A stretch of DNA of 64,000 bases, taken from the NCBI RefSeq assembly GCF_030373185.1, contig NZ_JAUCZH010000005.1, positions 124,001 to 188,000 of the forward strand, in the 5' to 3' direction. This document shows positions 33,344-41,522 of the stretch, one piece after another. The DNA comes from Tabrizicola sp. (GTDB taxonomy: Bacteria > Pseudomonadota > Alphaproteobacteria > Rhodobacterales > Rhodobacteraceae). The stretch's first letter is position 1; each line of letters opens with the position of its first letter. The notes under the pieces were generated by a model. The model was not told the DNA's origin and made no database searches. It was given only the letters and a program-made list of their open reading frames with translations. The position numbers and the translations under genes are program-made.

Positions 33344-34321
33344 TCAGCCCCCAAAAGCCTGCGCCACGGCCACCCATGCCGGAATACCGATCACCAGATT
33401 GAACGGAAAGGTCACGCCCAGCGCCAGCGTCAGATAGATGCTGGGGTTTGCGTCCGGCAGTGCCACCCGCATCGCTGCCGGAACCGCGATGTAGCTGGCT
33501 GACCCGGACAACACCATCATCAGCGCCACGCCGCCGGTGGACAGCCCCAGCGCCAGCCCCACCGCCAGCCCCATGGCTGCACCCACAACCGGCATTACCA
33601 GACCAAATGCCAGAACCCCCGGCGTCAGCACGCCCTTGGCGTTGCGCATCCCGCGCCCGGCGACAAGGCCCATGTCCAGCAGGAACAGGCACAACACACC
33701 TTGAAACGGCGCCACGATGAACGCCTCGATCCGCGCCATCCCGGGCTGGCCGGTCAAAAGCCCGATCAGGAATGACCCGACCAGCAGGACAATCGATCCG
33801 TTCAGCAGGATCTCGCGCCAGAGATCGGCATCCATCTTTTCGGCCCGCCCACCCGCCCGCGAGGCAAGGTAAAGCGCCGAGATGATCGCAGGAGCCTCCA
33901 TCGCCGCAGCAACCGCAACCATGTAACCTTCGGCCGCAATCCCCGCAGCCTGAAGGACAGAGGTTCCGGTGACGAACGTCACGATGCTGATCGACCCGTA
34001 ATGTGCCGCGACAGCCGCAGCATCCGTGGGGTTCAGCCGGGTCATGACCTTCAAGAGCGGGAATGCCACGAAGGGAATTGCAAAGGACAACACCACCCCG
34101 GCGACAAGTGCCGATACCAGCGTTGCGTCAAGCCCGTGGTCAGCCACCGCGACCCCGCCCTTGAAGCCGATGGCGAACAGAAGATAGATCGACATGCCCT
34201 TTGCGACCGCCTCGGGGATGGTCAGTTCGCTGCGGGCAAGGGCTGCAAACAGGCCAAGGGCAAAGCAAAGGATCATCGGGGTCAAGAGGTTGGCCCCGGC
34301 CAGCGACAGCATATCTTGCAT
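33344..34321 (-). CDS. sbtA: sodium-dependent bicarbonate transporter SbtA
   Basis: 325 residues, about ten membrane helices in two inverted halves. Family blocks: NLLTPMILCFALGLFAALARSEL, FKGGVAVADHG, AAAVAAHYGSISIVTFVTG, MEAPAIISALYLASR, and GSASYIAVPAAMRVALPDANPSIYLTLALG. SbtA-type carriers import HCO3- with Na+. AGGGGG lies about 6 nt before ATG 34321. First gene of sbtA-sbtB(-bciA); divergent from mutL across 114 nt. Confidence 0.92.
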   Translation of the reverse strand: MQDMLSLAGANLLTPMILCFALGLFAALARSELTIPEAVAKGMSIYLLFAIGFKGGVAVADHGLDATLVSALVAGVVLSFAIPFVAFPLLKVMTRLNPTDAAAVAAHYGSISIVTFVTGTSVLQAAGIAAEGYMVAVAAAMEAPAIISALYLASRAGGRAEKMDADLWREILLNGSIVLLVGSFLIGLLTGQPGMARIEAFIVAPFQGVLCLFLLDMGLVAGRGMRNAKGVLTPGVLAFGLVMPVVGAAMGLAVGLALGLSTGGVALMMVLSGSASYIAVPAAMRVALPDANPSIYLTLALGVTFPFNLVIGIPAWVAVAQAFGG

Positions 34322-34435
34322 TCTCAGCCCCCTGTTTGCGCCGATATGGCGTCTCGGTCGGAAAGCGCAACCCCTGCGCACAGCAATCCTGTTTCGTTCT
34401 TTCCCGACTCGGGGCTGCCTGCTACAGATAGCGCC

Positions 34436-36280
34436 ATGACGCTTCACACACCCAAGATAGCGGGCAATGATGGCCGCCCGGAGATCCGCCAACTGGATGA
34501 GGCGGCGATCAACCGCATCGCGGCGGGCGAGGTGGTGGAACGTCCCGCCTCGGCGGTGAAGGAACTGGTGGAAAACGCGCTGGACGCAGGGGCCGGGCGC
34601 ATCCAGATCGACATTGCCGATGGCGGCCAGACCCTGATCCGGGTCACCGACGATGGCTGCGGGATGACGCCGGAGGATCTGCCGCTGGCCCTGTCGCGCC
34701 ATGCCACATCAAAGATCGACGGGTCGGACCTGCTGGATATCCGCAGCTTCGGCTTTCGGGGCGAGGCGCTGCCCTCGCTTGGCGCGGTCGGCCGGCTGAC
34801 GATCACTTCGCGCAGCTTGGGCCATGATGCGGCGCAGATCGCCTGCGAAGGGGGCCGTCTGTCGCCCGTCCGACCCGCCGCGCTGACCCGTGGGACGGTG
34901 GTGGAATTGCGCGACCTTTTCTACGCCACCCCCGCGCGGCTGAAGTTCCTGCGGTCCGACCGGGCCGAAGTGCAGGCGATTGTCGATGTTGTCCGCCGTC
35001 TGGCCATGGCCGAGCCGCAGGTGGGCTTTACCCTGCGCGATGTGTCGGGGGCCGACAGCCGGCAACTGTTCCGCGCCGATCCGCAGCAGGGCGATCTGTT
35101 CGCGTCGCTGGAGGGCCGCCTGACCGGCATCCTTGGCCGCGATTTCACCGAGAATGCGCTAAGGATCGACGCGGAACGCGACGGGCTGCGGCTTCAGGGC
35201 CTTGCCGCGCTGCCCACCTATTCGCGCGGATCCTCGGCGCAGCAATACATATTCGTCAATGGCCGCCCGGTGCAGGACCGCATGCTGTATGGCGCGCTGC
35301 GGGTGGCTTATTTCGACGTCCTCAGCCGGGATCGGCACCCGGCAGCGGTGCTGAACCTGATCGCTGATCCGCAGCGGGTTGATGTGAACGTCCACCCCGC
35401 CAAGGCCGAGGTGCGGTTCCGCGAACCCGACGCGGCCCGCAGCCTGATCATCACCGCGCTGAAATCTGCGCTGACCGGGGCAGGGCATCGGGCCTCCTCC
35501 ACCGTCGGGGCCGCGACGTTGCAGGCCTTCCGCCCGGTTTACCAGATGGACCGGCCCAGCCAGCCCAGCCTGTCGCGCGCCTTTGCCTTCCAGGCGCCCG
35601 ACCCGATGGCGCCCAACACCTTGGGCTTTGCCGAGGCACCGCAGGCCGCCGCCTTCACCGCCGAAGACCCGGCGCAGCCCTTTGACGCGGGGGCGGCCCA
35701 GCACCCCCTCGGGGCCGCACGGGCGCAGCTGCATGAAAACTACATCGTCGCCCAGACGGCCAACGGCATTGTTATCGTCGATCAGCACGCCGCGCATGAA
35801 CGCCTTGTCTATGAACGCCTGAAACGGCAAATGGCCGAGACGGGCATCCGCGCGCAGGCGCTGCTCATTCCCGAGATCGTCGAACTGTCACCCACCGATG
35901 CCGCCCGTCTGCTGGACCACGCGCCCGCGCTCGCGGCGGTGGGGCTGGGGATCGAAGCCTTTGGCGGCTCTGCCATCGCCATCCGCGAAACCCCGGCAAT
36001 CCTTGGCCCGGTCAACGCCGAGGCGCTGGTGCGTGACATTCTGGATGAGCTTTCGGACGCCGGGGACAGCAACCTTGTGCAAGCGAAGATCGACGCCATC
36101 CTGTCGCGCATGTCATGCCATGGCTCGGTCCGGTCAGGCCGCCAGATGCGCCCCGAAGAAATGAACGCCCTCTTGCGCGAGATGGAGGCAACGCCCCTGT
36201 CCGGCCAGTGCAACCACGGCCGGCCGACCTATGTGGAACTGTCGCTGGCCGACATTGAACGACTGTTCGGCCGCCGATGA
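34436..36280 (+). CDS. mutL: DNA mismatch repair protein MutL
   Basis: 614 residues from ATG 34436. GHKL ATPase: INRIAAGEVVERPASAVKEL, VTDDGCGM, SFGFRGEALPSLG. Transducer domain with VDVNVHPAKAEVRF. C-terminal dimerisation domain from about residue 430 with VDQHAAHERLVYERL and CHGSVRSGRQM. The linker (about 345-420) is Pro/Ala-rich. It overlaps rmuC by 4 nt. Confidence 0.96.
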   Translation: MTLHTPKIAGNDGRPEIRQLDEAAINRIAAGEVVERPASAVKELVENALDAGAGRIQIDIADGGQTLIRVTDDGCGMTPEDLPLALSRHATSKIDGSDLLDIRSFGFRGEALPSLGAVGRLTITSRSLGHDAAQIACEGGRLSPVRPAALTRGTVVELRDLFYATPARLKFLRSDRAEVQAIVDVVRRLAMAEPQVGFTLRDVSGADSRQLFRADPQQGDLFASLEGRLTGILGRDFTENALRIDAERDGLRLQGLAALPTYSRGSSAQQYIFVNGRPVQDRMLYGALRVAYFDVLSRDRHPAAVLNLIADPQRVDVNVHPAKAEVRFREPDAARSLIITALKSALTGAGHRASSTVGAATLQAFRPVYQMDRPSQPSLSRAFAFQAPDPMAPNTLGFAEAPQAAAFTAEDPAQPFDAGAAQHPLGAARAQLHENYIVAQTANGIVIVDQHAAHERLVYERLKRQMAETGIRAQALLIPEIVELSPTDAARLLDHAPALAAVGLGIEAFGGSAIAIRETPAILGPVNAEALVRDILDELSDAGDSNLVQAKIDAILSRMSCHGSVRSGRQMRPEEMNALLREMEATPLSGQCNHGRPTYVELSLADIERLFGRR

Positions 36281-37437
36281 TCACGCTTTTCGGTCAGACC
36301 TATGCGTGGAACGACCCCGAGGTGCTGATCCTCGGCGCGGTCGGGCTGATCCTGCTGGCGCTGCTCCTGCTGATCCTGCGCAGTGTCAGCCGGTCGGCCA
36401 CGGCCGCCGAGCCCCTGATGCGGGAAATCGGCTGGCTGTCCAACCGGATCCAGCAGCTTGGCGACGGGCAGGAAAGGCTGGCCGGGGGCCTGCATCATGT
36501 GTCGGAAACCCAGGCCGTCAGCCAGACCGCGATGCTTCAGGTGATGGAAAACCGCCTGACCGAGGTGCAGCGCCAGATGACCGAGGCGCTGCACGGCACC
36601 TCCACCCGCACCGCGCGCAGTCTGGGTGAATTGCAGCAGCGCCTCGAAACCATCGACAAGGCGCAGGCGAATATCGAAAAGCTGTCGGGCAACGTGCTGT
36701 CCTTGCAAGACATCCTGTCGAACAAGCAGACGCGCGGCGCGTTTGGTGAAATTCAGCTCCATGACATCGTTCAAAAGGCGCTGCCCAAGGACGCCTACAC
36801 GATGCAGGCTACGCTATCGAACGGCAAGCGCGCCGATTGCCTGATCCACCTGCCCAATCCGCCCGGCCCCATCGTCATCGACGCCAAGTTCCCGTTGGAG
36901 GCCTATGAGGCGATCCGCCGCGCCGACACCCCGCGCGGGGTGACCGAGGCCGCGCAAGCCATGCGCACCGCCGTCCGCGCCCATATCCGCGCCATTTCCG
37001 ACCGCTACATCGTTGAAGGCGAAACGGCGGATGGGGCGCTGATGTTCCTGCCGTCCGAAGCCGTCTACGCCGAACTGCACGCCAATTTCCCCGAAATCGT
37101 CCGCGAAGGTTTTGCCGTAAAGGTCTGGATCGTGTCACCAACCACCTGCATGGCCACGCTGAACACCATGCGTGCGGTGTTGAAAGACGCCCGCATGCGC
37201 GAACAGGCGGGGGCGATCCGCAAGGAACTGGCGCTGCTTTATGCAGATGTGGACCGGCTGGGGACACGGGTTGAAAGCCTTGACCGGCACTTCGGGCAAG
37301 CCGCGAAGGATATCGAGGATATCAAGATATCCTCGGAAAAGGCGGGCAAACGCGCGCGGCGGCTGGACAACTTCGACTTCGAGGAAATTTCCCCAACTGA
37401 TCCGACCCCGGTCATAGGGCCAAGGGCAGCAGAATGA
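36277..37437 (+). CDS. rmuC: DNA recombination protein RmuC
   Basis: 386 residues. One N-terminal membrane helix (about 13-33, LGAVGLILLALLLLIL), a long coiled coil (about 40-140), then the RmuC nuclease-like domain (RGAFGEIQLHDIVQKALP, VIDAKFPLEAYEA, YVVEGET-like block, FLPSEAVYAEL). RmuC limits DNA inversions at short inverted repeats. Coupled to mutL and to the downstream HutD gene by 4-nt overlaps. Confidence 0.93.
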   Translation: MITLFGQTYAWNDPEVLILGAVGLILLALLLLILRSVSRSATAAEPLMREIGWLSNRIQQLGDGQERLAGGLHHVSETQAVSQTAMLQVMENRLTEVQRQMTEALHGTSTRTARSLGELQQRLETIDKAQANIEKLSGNVLSLQDILSNKQTRGAFGEIQLHDIVQKALPKDAYTMQATLSNGKRADCLIHLPNPPGPIVIDAKFPLEAYEAIRRADTPRGVTEAAQAMRTAVRAHIRAISDRYIVEGETADGALMFLPSEAVYAELHANFPEIVREGFAVKVWIVSPTTCMATLNTMRAVLKDARMREQAGAIRKELALLYADVDRLGTRVESLDRHFGQAAKDIEDIKISSEKAGKRARRLDNFDFEEISPTDPTPVIGPRAAE

Positions 37438-37967
37438 TCCACCTGACCCCTGCCGACTATACCCGCCAGCCGTGGAAGAATGGCCGGGGTGTAACGGTGG
37501 AACTGTGGCGGCTGGAGGAGGGCGGCCAACTTCTTGCCCGCCTTTCCCGCGCCTCTGTGGTGGAAGACGGCCCGTTTTCACTGTTCCCGGGGATTGAGCG
37601 CAGCCTGACCGTGCTGTCTGGCCCCGGTTTCCGCTTGATCGGGGCCGGCCTTGATTTTCGCTGTGAGCGGCTGGTCCCGGTGGCGTTTCCCGGTGATATC
37701 GCTCTGACGGCCACGGAAACCAACGGGCAGCAGTCCGACGACTACAACGTGATGACAGCGGGGCATCTGCCGAAACCCGATGTGCGACTGGCCCGTAGCG
37801 AAAGCCTGCCGGGTGGCGGACTGCTGGCGCTCTATGCGCTTGGTCCGGTCATGGTGAACGGGCAGGGCGTTGCGGTGGGTGATCTGGTCCTGACCGAGCG
37901 GCCAGTCACCCTTACCGGCGACTGGCCCGTGCTTGCGACAAGGTTTTTCGGTTTGCCTGAATCGTAG
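37434..37967 (+). CDS. HutD/Ves family protein
   Basis: 177 residues, cupin-like beta barrel. Start IHLTPADYTRQPWKNGRGVTVELWRL, middle SRASVVEDGPFSLFPGIERSLTVLSGPG and AFPGDIALTATE are diagnostic of HutD/Ves (DUF886). HutD is often near histidine-utilisation genes and may buffer urocanate or related metabolites. Here it is the third gene of mutL-rmuC-hutD and no hut enzyme is adjacent. Confidence 0.88.
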   Translation: MIHLTPADYTRQPWKNGRGVTVELWRLEEGGQLLARLSRASVVEDGPFSLFPGIERSLTVLSGPGFRLIGAGLDFRCERLVPVAFPGDIALTATETNGQQSDDYNVMTAGHLPKPDVRLARSESLPGGGLLALYALGPVMVNGQGVAVGDLVLTERPVTLTGDWPVLATRFFGLPES

Positions 37968-37981
37968 GCCGAGCTTCGGCC
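37967..37981. terminator. short hairpin at hutD/chrR convergent ends
   Basis: GGCCGA (37967-37972) and TCGGCC (37976-37981) pair around a 3-nt loop, immediately at the hutD stop and 11 nt from the chrR stop. No T-run; weak. Confidence 0.4.
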
Positions 37982-37991
37982 CTGCATTCAG

Positions 37992-38636
37992 TCAGATCCT
38001 GAACAATGGCTGTGCCAGACGCGGCAGCATCCCGCGGAACCGCAGGGGCGCATCGGTGGCGGCAAGGCAGATGCAATCCTCACCGGCCAAAGCCACCGGG
38101 GTATGCTCCAGATTCTCGTCGGCAATCTCGATGTCGCCACGGTTGAAGCGGTCGTTGTCATCCGCAAAGGCGCCTTGCAGCACCAGCGTCAGTTCCATCC
38201 CGCGGTGGCCATGATCGGGGACGGCCGTTCCTGCCGGAATATACAACAGCCGGGCCGAGGCATCGCGCCCGGTCGGCAGGATCGCCTGCTTCACCCCGCC
38301 ACCGATCCGCCGCCAGCGCACCGCGTTCAGGTCTCCGCCCACATAATCCGCCAAGGGCGCAGGCAAGATGCCCGCCGGTTTCAGCGGTTCGGCGCGTGTG
38401 GCCTGCGGCAACCCCTCGATCCGGGACAGGGCCGCCTCAAGCGCGGCTTCGCCCATCGAAATCTCTTCGATCTCCTCGATCAGGGCGCCGCCAACCGCGT
38501 CAAAGGCCCCCAGCCGCGCGCGACATTCGTCGCAGAGCGACACATGGGTCGCCACAACCAGATTGAACGCCTCGGGCAACTGACCAGCCGCGTAGGCCAT
38601 CAGAAGCGGGTCCGAAAGATGGTGGCGTATCGTCAT
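37992..38636 (-). CDS. chrR: zinc-binding anti-sigma factor ChrR
   Basis: 214 residues from ATG 38636. The N-terminal anti-sigma domain begins TIRHHLSDP and carries the zinc ligands His6, His31, Cys35, Cys38, numbered exactly as in R. sphaeroides ChrR. The C-terminal cupin domain has a second metal site: His142, His144, Glu148 (DHGHRGMELTL) and His178, plus Cys188/Cys190. ChrR holds sigma-E inactive until singlet oxygen triggers its proteolysis. A GTG at 38654 overlapping the rpoE stop is an alternative start. Second gene of rpoE-chrR. Confidence 0.95.
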   Translation of the reverse strand: MTIRHHLSDPLLMAYAAGQLPEAFNLVVATHVSLCDECRARLGAFDAVGGALIEEIEEISMGEAALEAALSRIEGLPQATRAEPLKPAGILPAPLADYVGGDLNAVRWRRIGGGVKQAILPTGRDASARLLYIPAGTAVPDHGHRGMELTLVLQGAFADDNDRFNRGDIEIADENLEHTPVALAGEDCICLAATDAPLRFRGMLPRLAQPLFRI

Positions 38637-38650
38637 TTCCGTTTCGTCCT

Positions 38651-39274
38651 TCACGTCATGTGGTGGCGCAGCTTTTCCAGCGCCAGCCGGATGCGAGATT
38701 TGATCGTTCCCAAAGGTAGGCCGGTTTCGGCAGCAATCTCGCTGTGCGACAAATCGCCGTAGAAAGCCCTTTCGATCAAGGCACGCTGTTTTTCAGGCAG
38801 TTGGGCCAAGGCCTGGCCCAGTCGTTCCGTATCTTGCTGGGCTTCCATGGCCTCGGCCTGATCAGGTTCAGGCTCTGGCCCCCAGTCCAGTTCTTCCGGC
38901 TCGGCGCGGCGGTCTTTCCGCAGCGCGTCGATCCGCTTGTTCCGCGCGATGGTGTAGACCCATGTCGACACCGATGCCCGCGCGGGGTCAAAAAGATGCG
39001 CCTTCTGCCACAGCGTCGCCATGACATCCTGCGCGCATTCCTCGGCCAAGGCCGCCCCCGCGCCCGACTTCATCAGGAACGCCTTCACCCTTGGGGCGAA
39101 ATGGCGAAAGAGCTGGGCAAACGCCGCTCTGTCCTGACGGTCGCGCACCTGAATCAGCAGGCCCGCCCAATCCGTTCCGTCTTCCGCCTTCGCCACCAAT
39201 CGATCCTTCCTGCGGGGCATCCCATTTGCAGCCACCACCACACCAGGGTGAGGGGGGCCGGATTGCTCCGTCAT
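38651..39274 (-). CDS. rpoE: RNA polymerase sigma factor RpoE (singlet-oxygen ECF)
   Basis: 207 residues from ATG 39274. Region 2: AFAQLFRHFAPRVKAFLMKSG and VSTWVYTIARNKRIDALR. Region 4: LPEKQRALIERAFYGDLSHS then EIAAETGLPLGTIKSRIRLAL. Upstream in-frame ATGs at 39298/39301 fall at the predicted transcription start, so they are unlikely. It is preceded by a promoter of its own recognition type, implying autoregulation, and followed by its anti-sigma chrR. Confidence 0.95.
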   Translation of the reverse strand: MTEQSGPPHPGVVVAANGMPRRKDRLVAKAEDGTDWAGLLIQVRDRQDRAAFAQLFRHFAPRVKAFLMKSGAGAALAEECAQDVMATLWQKAHLFDPARASVSTWVYTIARNKRIDALRKDRRAEPEELDWGPEPEPDQAEAMEAQQDTERLGQALAQLPEKQRALIERAFYGDLSHSEIAAETGLPLGTIKSRIRLALEKLRHHMT

Positions 39275-39306
39275 ATCCGATCTTGTGGCGTCAAGCATCA
39301 TGTCAC

Positions 39307-39335
39307 ATTTACGCGGCACGCGACTTGTTGGATCA
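39307..39335 (-). promoter_or_regulatory. sigma-E promoter of rpoE-chrR
   Basis: On the minus strand TGATCC (39335..39330), an 18-nt spacer, then TAAAT (39311..39307), 33 nt before the rpoE ATG. This fits the R. sphaeroides sigma-E pattern (TGATC, 18-nt spacer, TAA-rich -10). Confidence 0.8.
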
Positions 39336-39422
39336 TTCTTTGGTGGGATTTGGTTCAACTGGAAAATCTGTCAAGGCATCTGTGTCAACTTCGTTTGACA
39401 GCACCTTTCTGCGTTGCCACTG

Positions 39423-39451
39423 TGATCTAACCGGGTGTCCGCCGCGTAAGG
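39423..39451 (+). promoter_or_regulatory. sigma-E promoter of the ufaD operon
   Basis: TGATCT (39423-39428), an 18-nt spacer, then TAAGG (39447-39451), 29 nt before the ufaD ATG. Same architecture and spacing as the rpoE promoter on the opposite strand. Confidence 0.8.
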
Positions 39452-39480
39452 CAATAAAGCCCATGAAGGAAATTGCCTGA

Positions 39481-40776
39481 ATGCCGTTCGAGACCTTGGG
39501 CTCTGCCCGCCGCCGCGTTGCCGTTATCGGAGGGGGGATTTCCGGCATGGCCGCCGCGAATTTGCTTGCCGACACTCATGCCGTCGTGCTGTTCGAGGCC
39601 GAACCCCGCCTTGGCGGCCATGCCCGCACCGTGATTGCCGGCAAGCGCAAGGATCAGCCGGTGGATACGGGGTTCATCGTCTACAACAACGTCAACTACC
39701 CGCATCTGGTGAAGCTGTTCGAAAAGCTGGCCGTCCCGACCGTGGAAAGCAGCATGAGCTTCGGGGCCTCCATCAAGGGCGGGCGGCTGGAATATGGGCT
39801 GGCTTCGGTTGACGCGATTTTTGCGCAGCGCAGGAACGCGCTTGACCCGCGCTTCCTGCGGATGCTGGGCGACATCATGCACTTCAACCGCAACGCCGAA
39901 GCCGTGGCCAATGACCCCGCCATGACGATACGCGATCTTCTGGCCCGGCTTGGCACCGGCGCGTGGTTCCGTGACCATTACATCACCCCTTTTTCCGGCG
40001 CGATCTGGTCCACCCCCACCTCCGGCATCCTTGACTTTCCGGCTCAGGCGCTGGTGCGGTTCTTCCGCAACCACGCGCTTCTGGACTTCGACGGGCAGCA
40101 TCAATGGTATACCGTCAAGGGTGGGTCCATCGAATACGTGCGCCGCCTGCAAGCCGCCATGGTTGCCCAGGGCGTGGACATCCGCACCGCCACCCCGATC
40201 GCCGCTGTCCGGCGTGAGGCGGGCTCGGTCCTTGTGCGTGCGACGGGTGACGACTGGGAACTGTTCGACGATGTGATCTTTGCCACCCATTCCGACCAGA
40301 GCCTGCGCCTTCTGGCCGACGCCACCCCAGCCGAGTCCGCCAACCTTGCCGCCATCCGCTTTCAGCCAAACGAGGCGGTGCTGCATTCCGACACCAGCCT
40401 GATGCCGAAGTCACGCAAGGTCTGGTCGTCCTGGTCCTATGTTGAACCAAAGGCTGGCGCGGGCAACAAGATTGACCTGACCTACTGGATGAACTCGCTG
40501 CAACCGATCCCGCAGGATGACCCGTTGTTCGTTACCCTGAACACCTCCCGCCCGATCCGCGATGAACTGATCCATGATGTGAACACCTTCCACCATCCGG
40601 TGTTCGACGTGGCCGCCCTGGCCGCGCAGGAAACCATCCGCGCAACCAACGGCCGCCATAACACCTGGTTCGGCGGGGCATGGATGCGCAACGGGTTCCA
40701 CGAAGACGGCTTCGCCTCGGCGGTCGATGTGGTCACGGCCATGGCCGAACGCCGGGTCGCACGGATCGCGGCGTGA
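39481..40776 (+). CDS. ufaD: FAD-dependent fatty acid desaturase-like amine oxidoreductase (UfaD, RSP1091 homologue)
   Basis: 431 residues. FAD-binding VAVIGGGISGMAAANLLA and EAEPRLGGHARTV, then VDTGFIVYNNVNYPHL, GAIWSTPTSGILDFPAQALV, and the C-terminal HNTWFGGAWMRNGFHEDG. In R. sphaeroides the homologue UfaD converts 11-methyl octadecenoyl lipids toward the diene precursor of methylated furan fatty acids. Gene order and divergent rpoE-chrR match that cluster. ATG 39481 follows an AAGGA 11 nt upstream. Its TGA shares one base with the ufaO ATG. Confidence 0.88.
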   Translation: MPFETLGSARRRVAVIGGGISGMAAANLLADTHAVVLFEAEPRLGGHARTVIAGKRKDQPVDTGFIVYNNVNYPHLVKLFEKLAVPTVESSMSFGASIKGGRLEYGLASVDAIFAQRRNALDPRFLRMLGDIMHFNRNAEAVANDPAMTIRDLLARLGTGAWFRDHYITPFSGAIWSTPTSGILDFPAQALVRFFRNHALLDFDGQHQWYTVKGGSIEYVRRLQAAMVAQGVDIRTATPIAAVRREAGSVLVRATGDDWELFDDVIFATHSDQSLRLLADATPAESANLAAIRFQPNEAVLHSDTSLMPKSRKVWSSWSYVEPKAGAGNKIDLTYWMNSLQPIPQDDPLFVTLNTSRPIRDELIHDVNTFHHPVFDVAALAAQETIRATNGRHNTWFGGAWMRNGFHEDGFASAVDVVTAMAERRVARIAA

Positions 40777-41522
40777 TGCAGGTCCAGCGGATCAGGTCTG
40801 AAACGTTCCATGGTCGCAAAGGCCCGGTTCGCAATGCCTTTCGCTACACGGTCGATTACATCCTGCTCGACCCCGAAAAGATGCAGGCGCCGCGCCTGTT
40901 TTCTCGCAACCGTGGCAATCTGATGTCGCTGCACGACGCTGACCATGGCGGCGCGCCGGGGCAGGGCAAGGGGGCTTCCTGGGCGCGTGAGGTGCTTGCG
41001 GCGCATGACCTTGCCGCCGACCGGCTGCTGCTTCTGGCCCAGCCCCGCCTTCTGGGCCATGTCTTCAACCCGGTCAGCTTCTGGCTCGCCTATGACCACC
41101 GCGGCCATCTCCGCGCCGTCATTGCCGAGGTGTCGAACACCTATGGCGACCGGCATTCCTACCTTTGCCACCGCGAAGACCGCGCGCCGATTACCCGCGA
41201 AGATACCATCACCGCGCAGAAGATCTTCCACGTTTCGCCGTTTCAGCCGGTCGATGGAACCTATGCCTTCCGCTTCGATATCCGGCCTGACCGGATCGGC
41301 ATCTGGATCGACTATACCACTGCCACTGGCGGCCTTTTCACCAACCTGATCGGCCCGCGCGAAGCCCTGACCAGCCGGGGCATCCTCGCCTCTGCGCTGC
41401 GCCGCCCTTTCGGCTCGCGCCGGGTGCTGGCGCTGATCCACTGGCAGGCGCTGAAACTTGCGCTGAAGCGGGTTAAATTCAACACGCGGCCCACGCCGCC
41501 GGGCGAAGATGTGTCACGATGA
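40776..41522 (+). CDS. ufaO: DUF1365 protein, furan fatty acid synthesis (UfaO, RSP1090 homologue)
   Basis: 248 residues, DUF1365: HGRKGPVRNAFRYTVDYILL, LLAQPRLLGHVFNPVSFWLAYD, EVSNTYGDRHSYL, KIFHVSPFQPVDGTYAFRFDI. In R. sphaeroides UfaO (RSP1090) is needed for the oxygen insertion that forms the furan ring. Start ATG 40776 shares one base with the ufaD stop; its stop overlaps the MFS gene by 4 nt. The methyltransferase UfaM acting before UfaD is not in this window. Confidence 0.88.
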   Translation: MQVQRIRSETFHGRKGPVRNAFRYTVDYILLDPEKMQAPRLFSRNRGNLMSLHDADHGGAPGQGKGASWAREVLAAHDLAADRLLLLAQPRLLGHVFNPVSFWLAYDHRGHLRAVIAEVSNTYGDRHSYLCHREDRAPITREDTITAQKIFHVSPFQPVDGTYAFRFDIRPDRIGIWIDYTTATGGLFTNLIGPREALTSRGILASALRRPFGSRRVLALIHWQALKLALKRVKFNTRPTPPGEDVSR

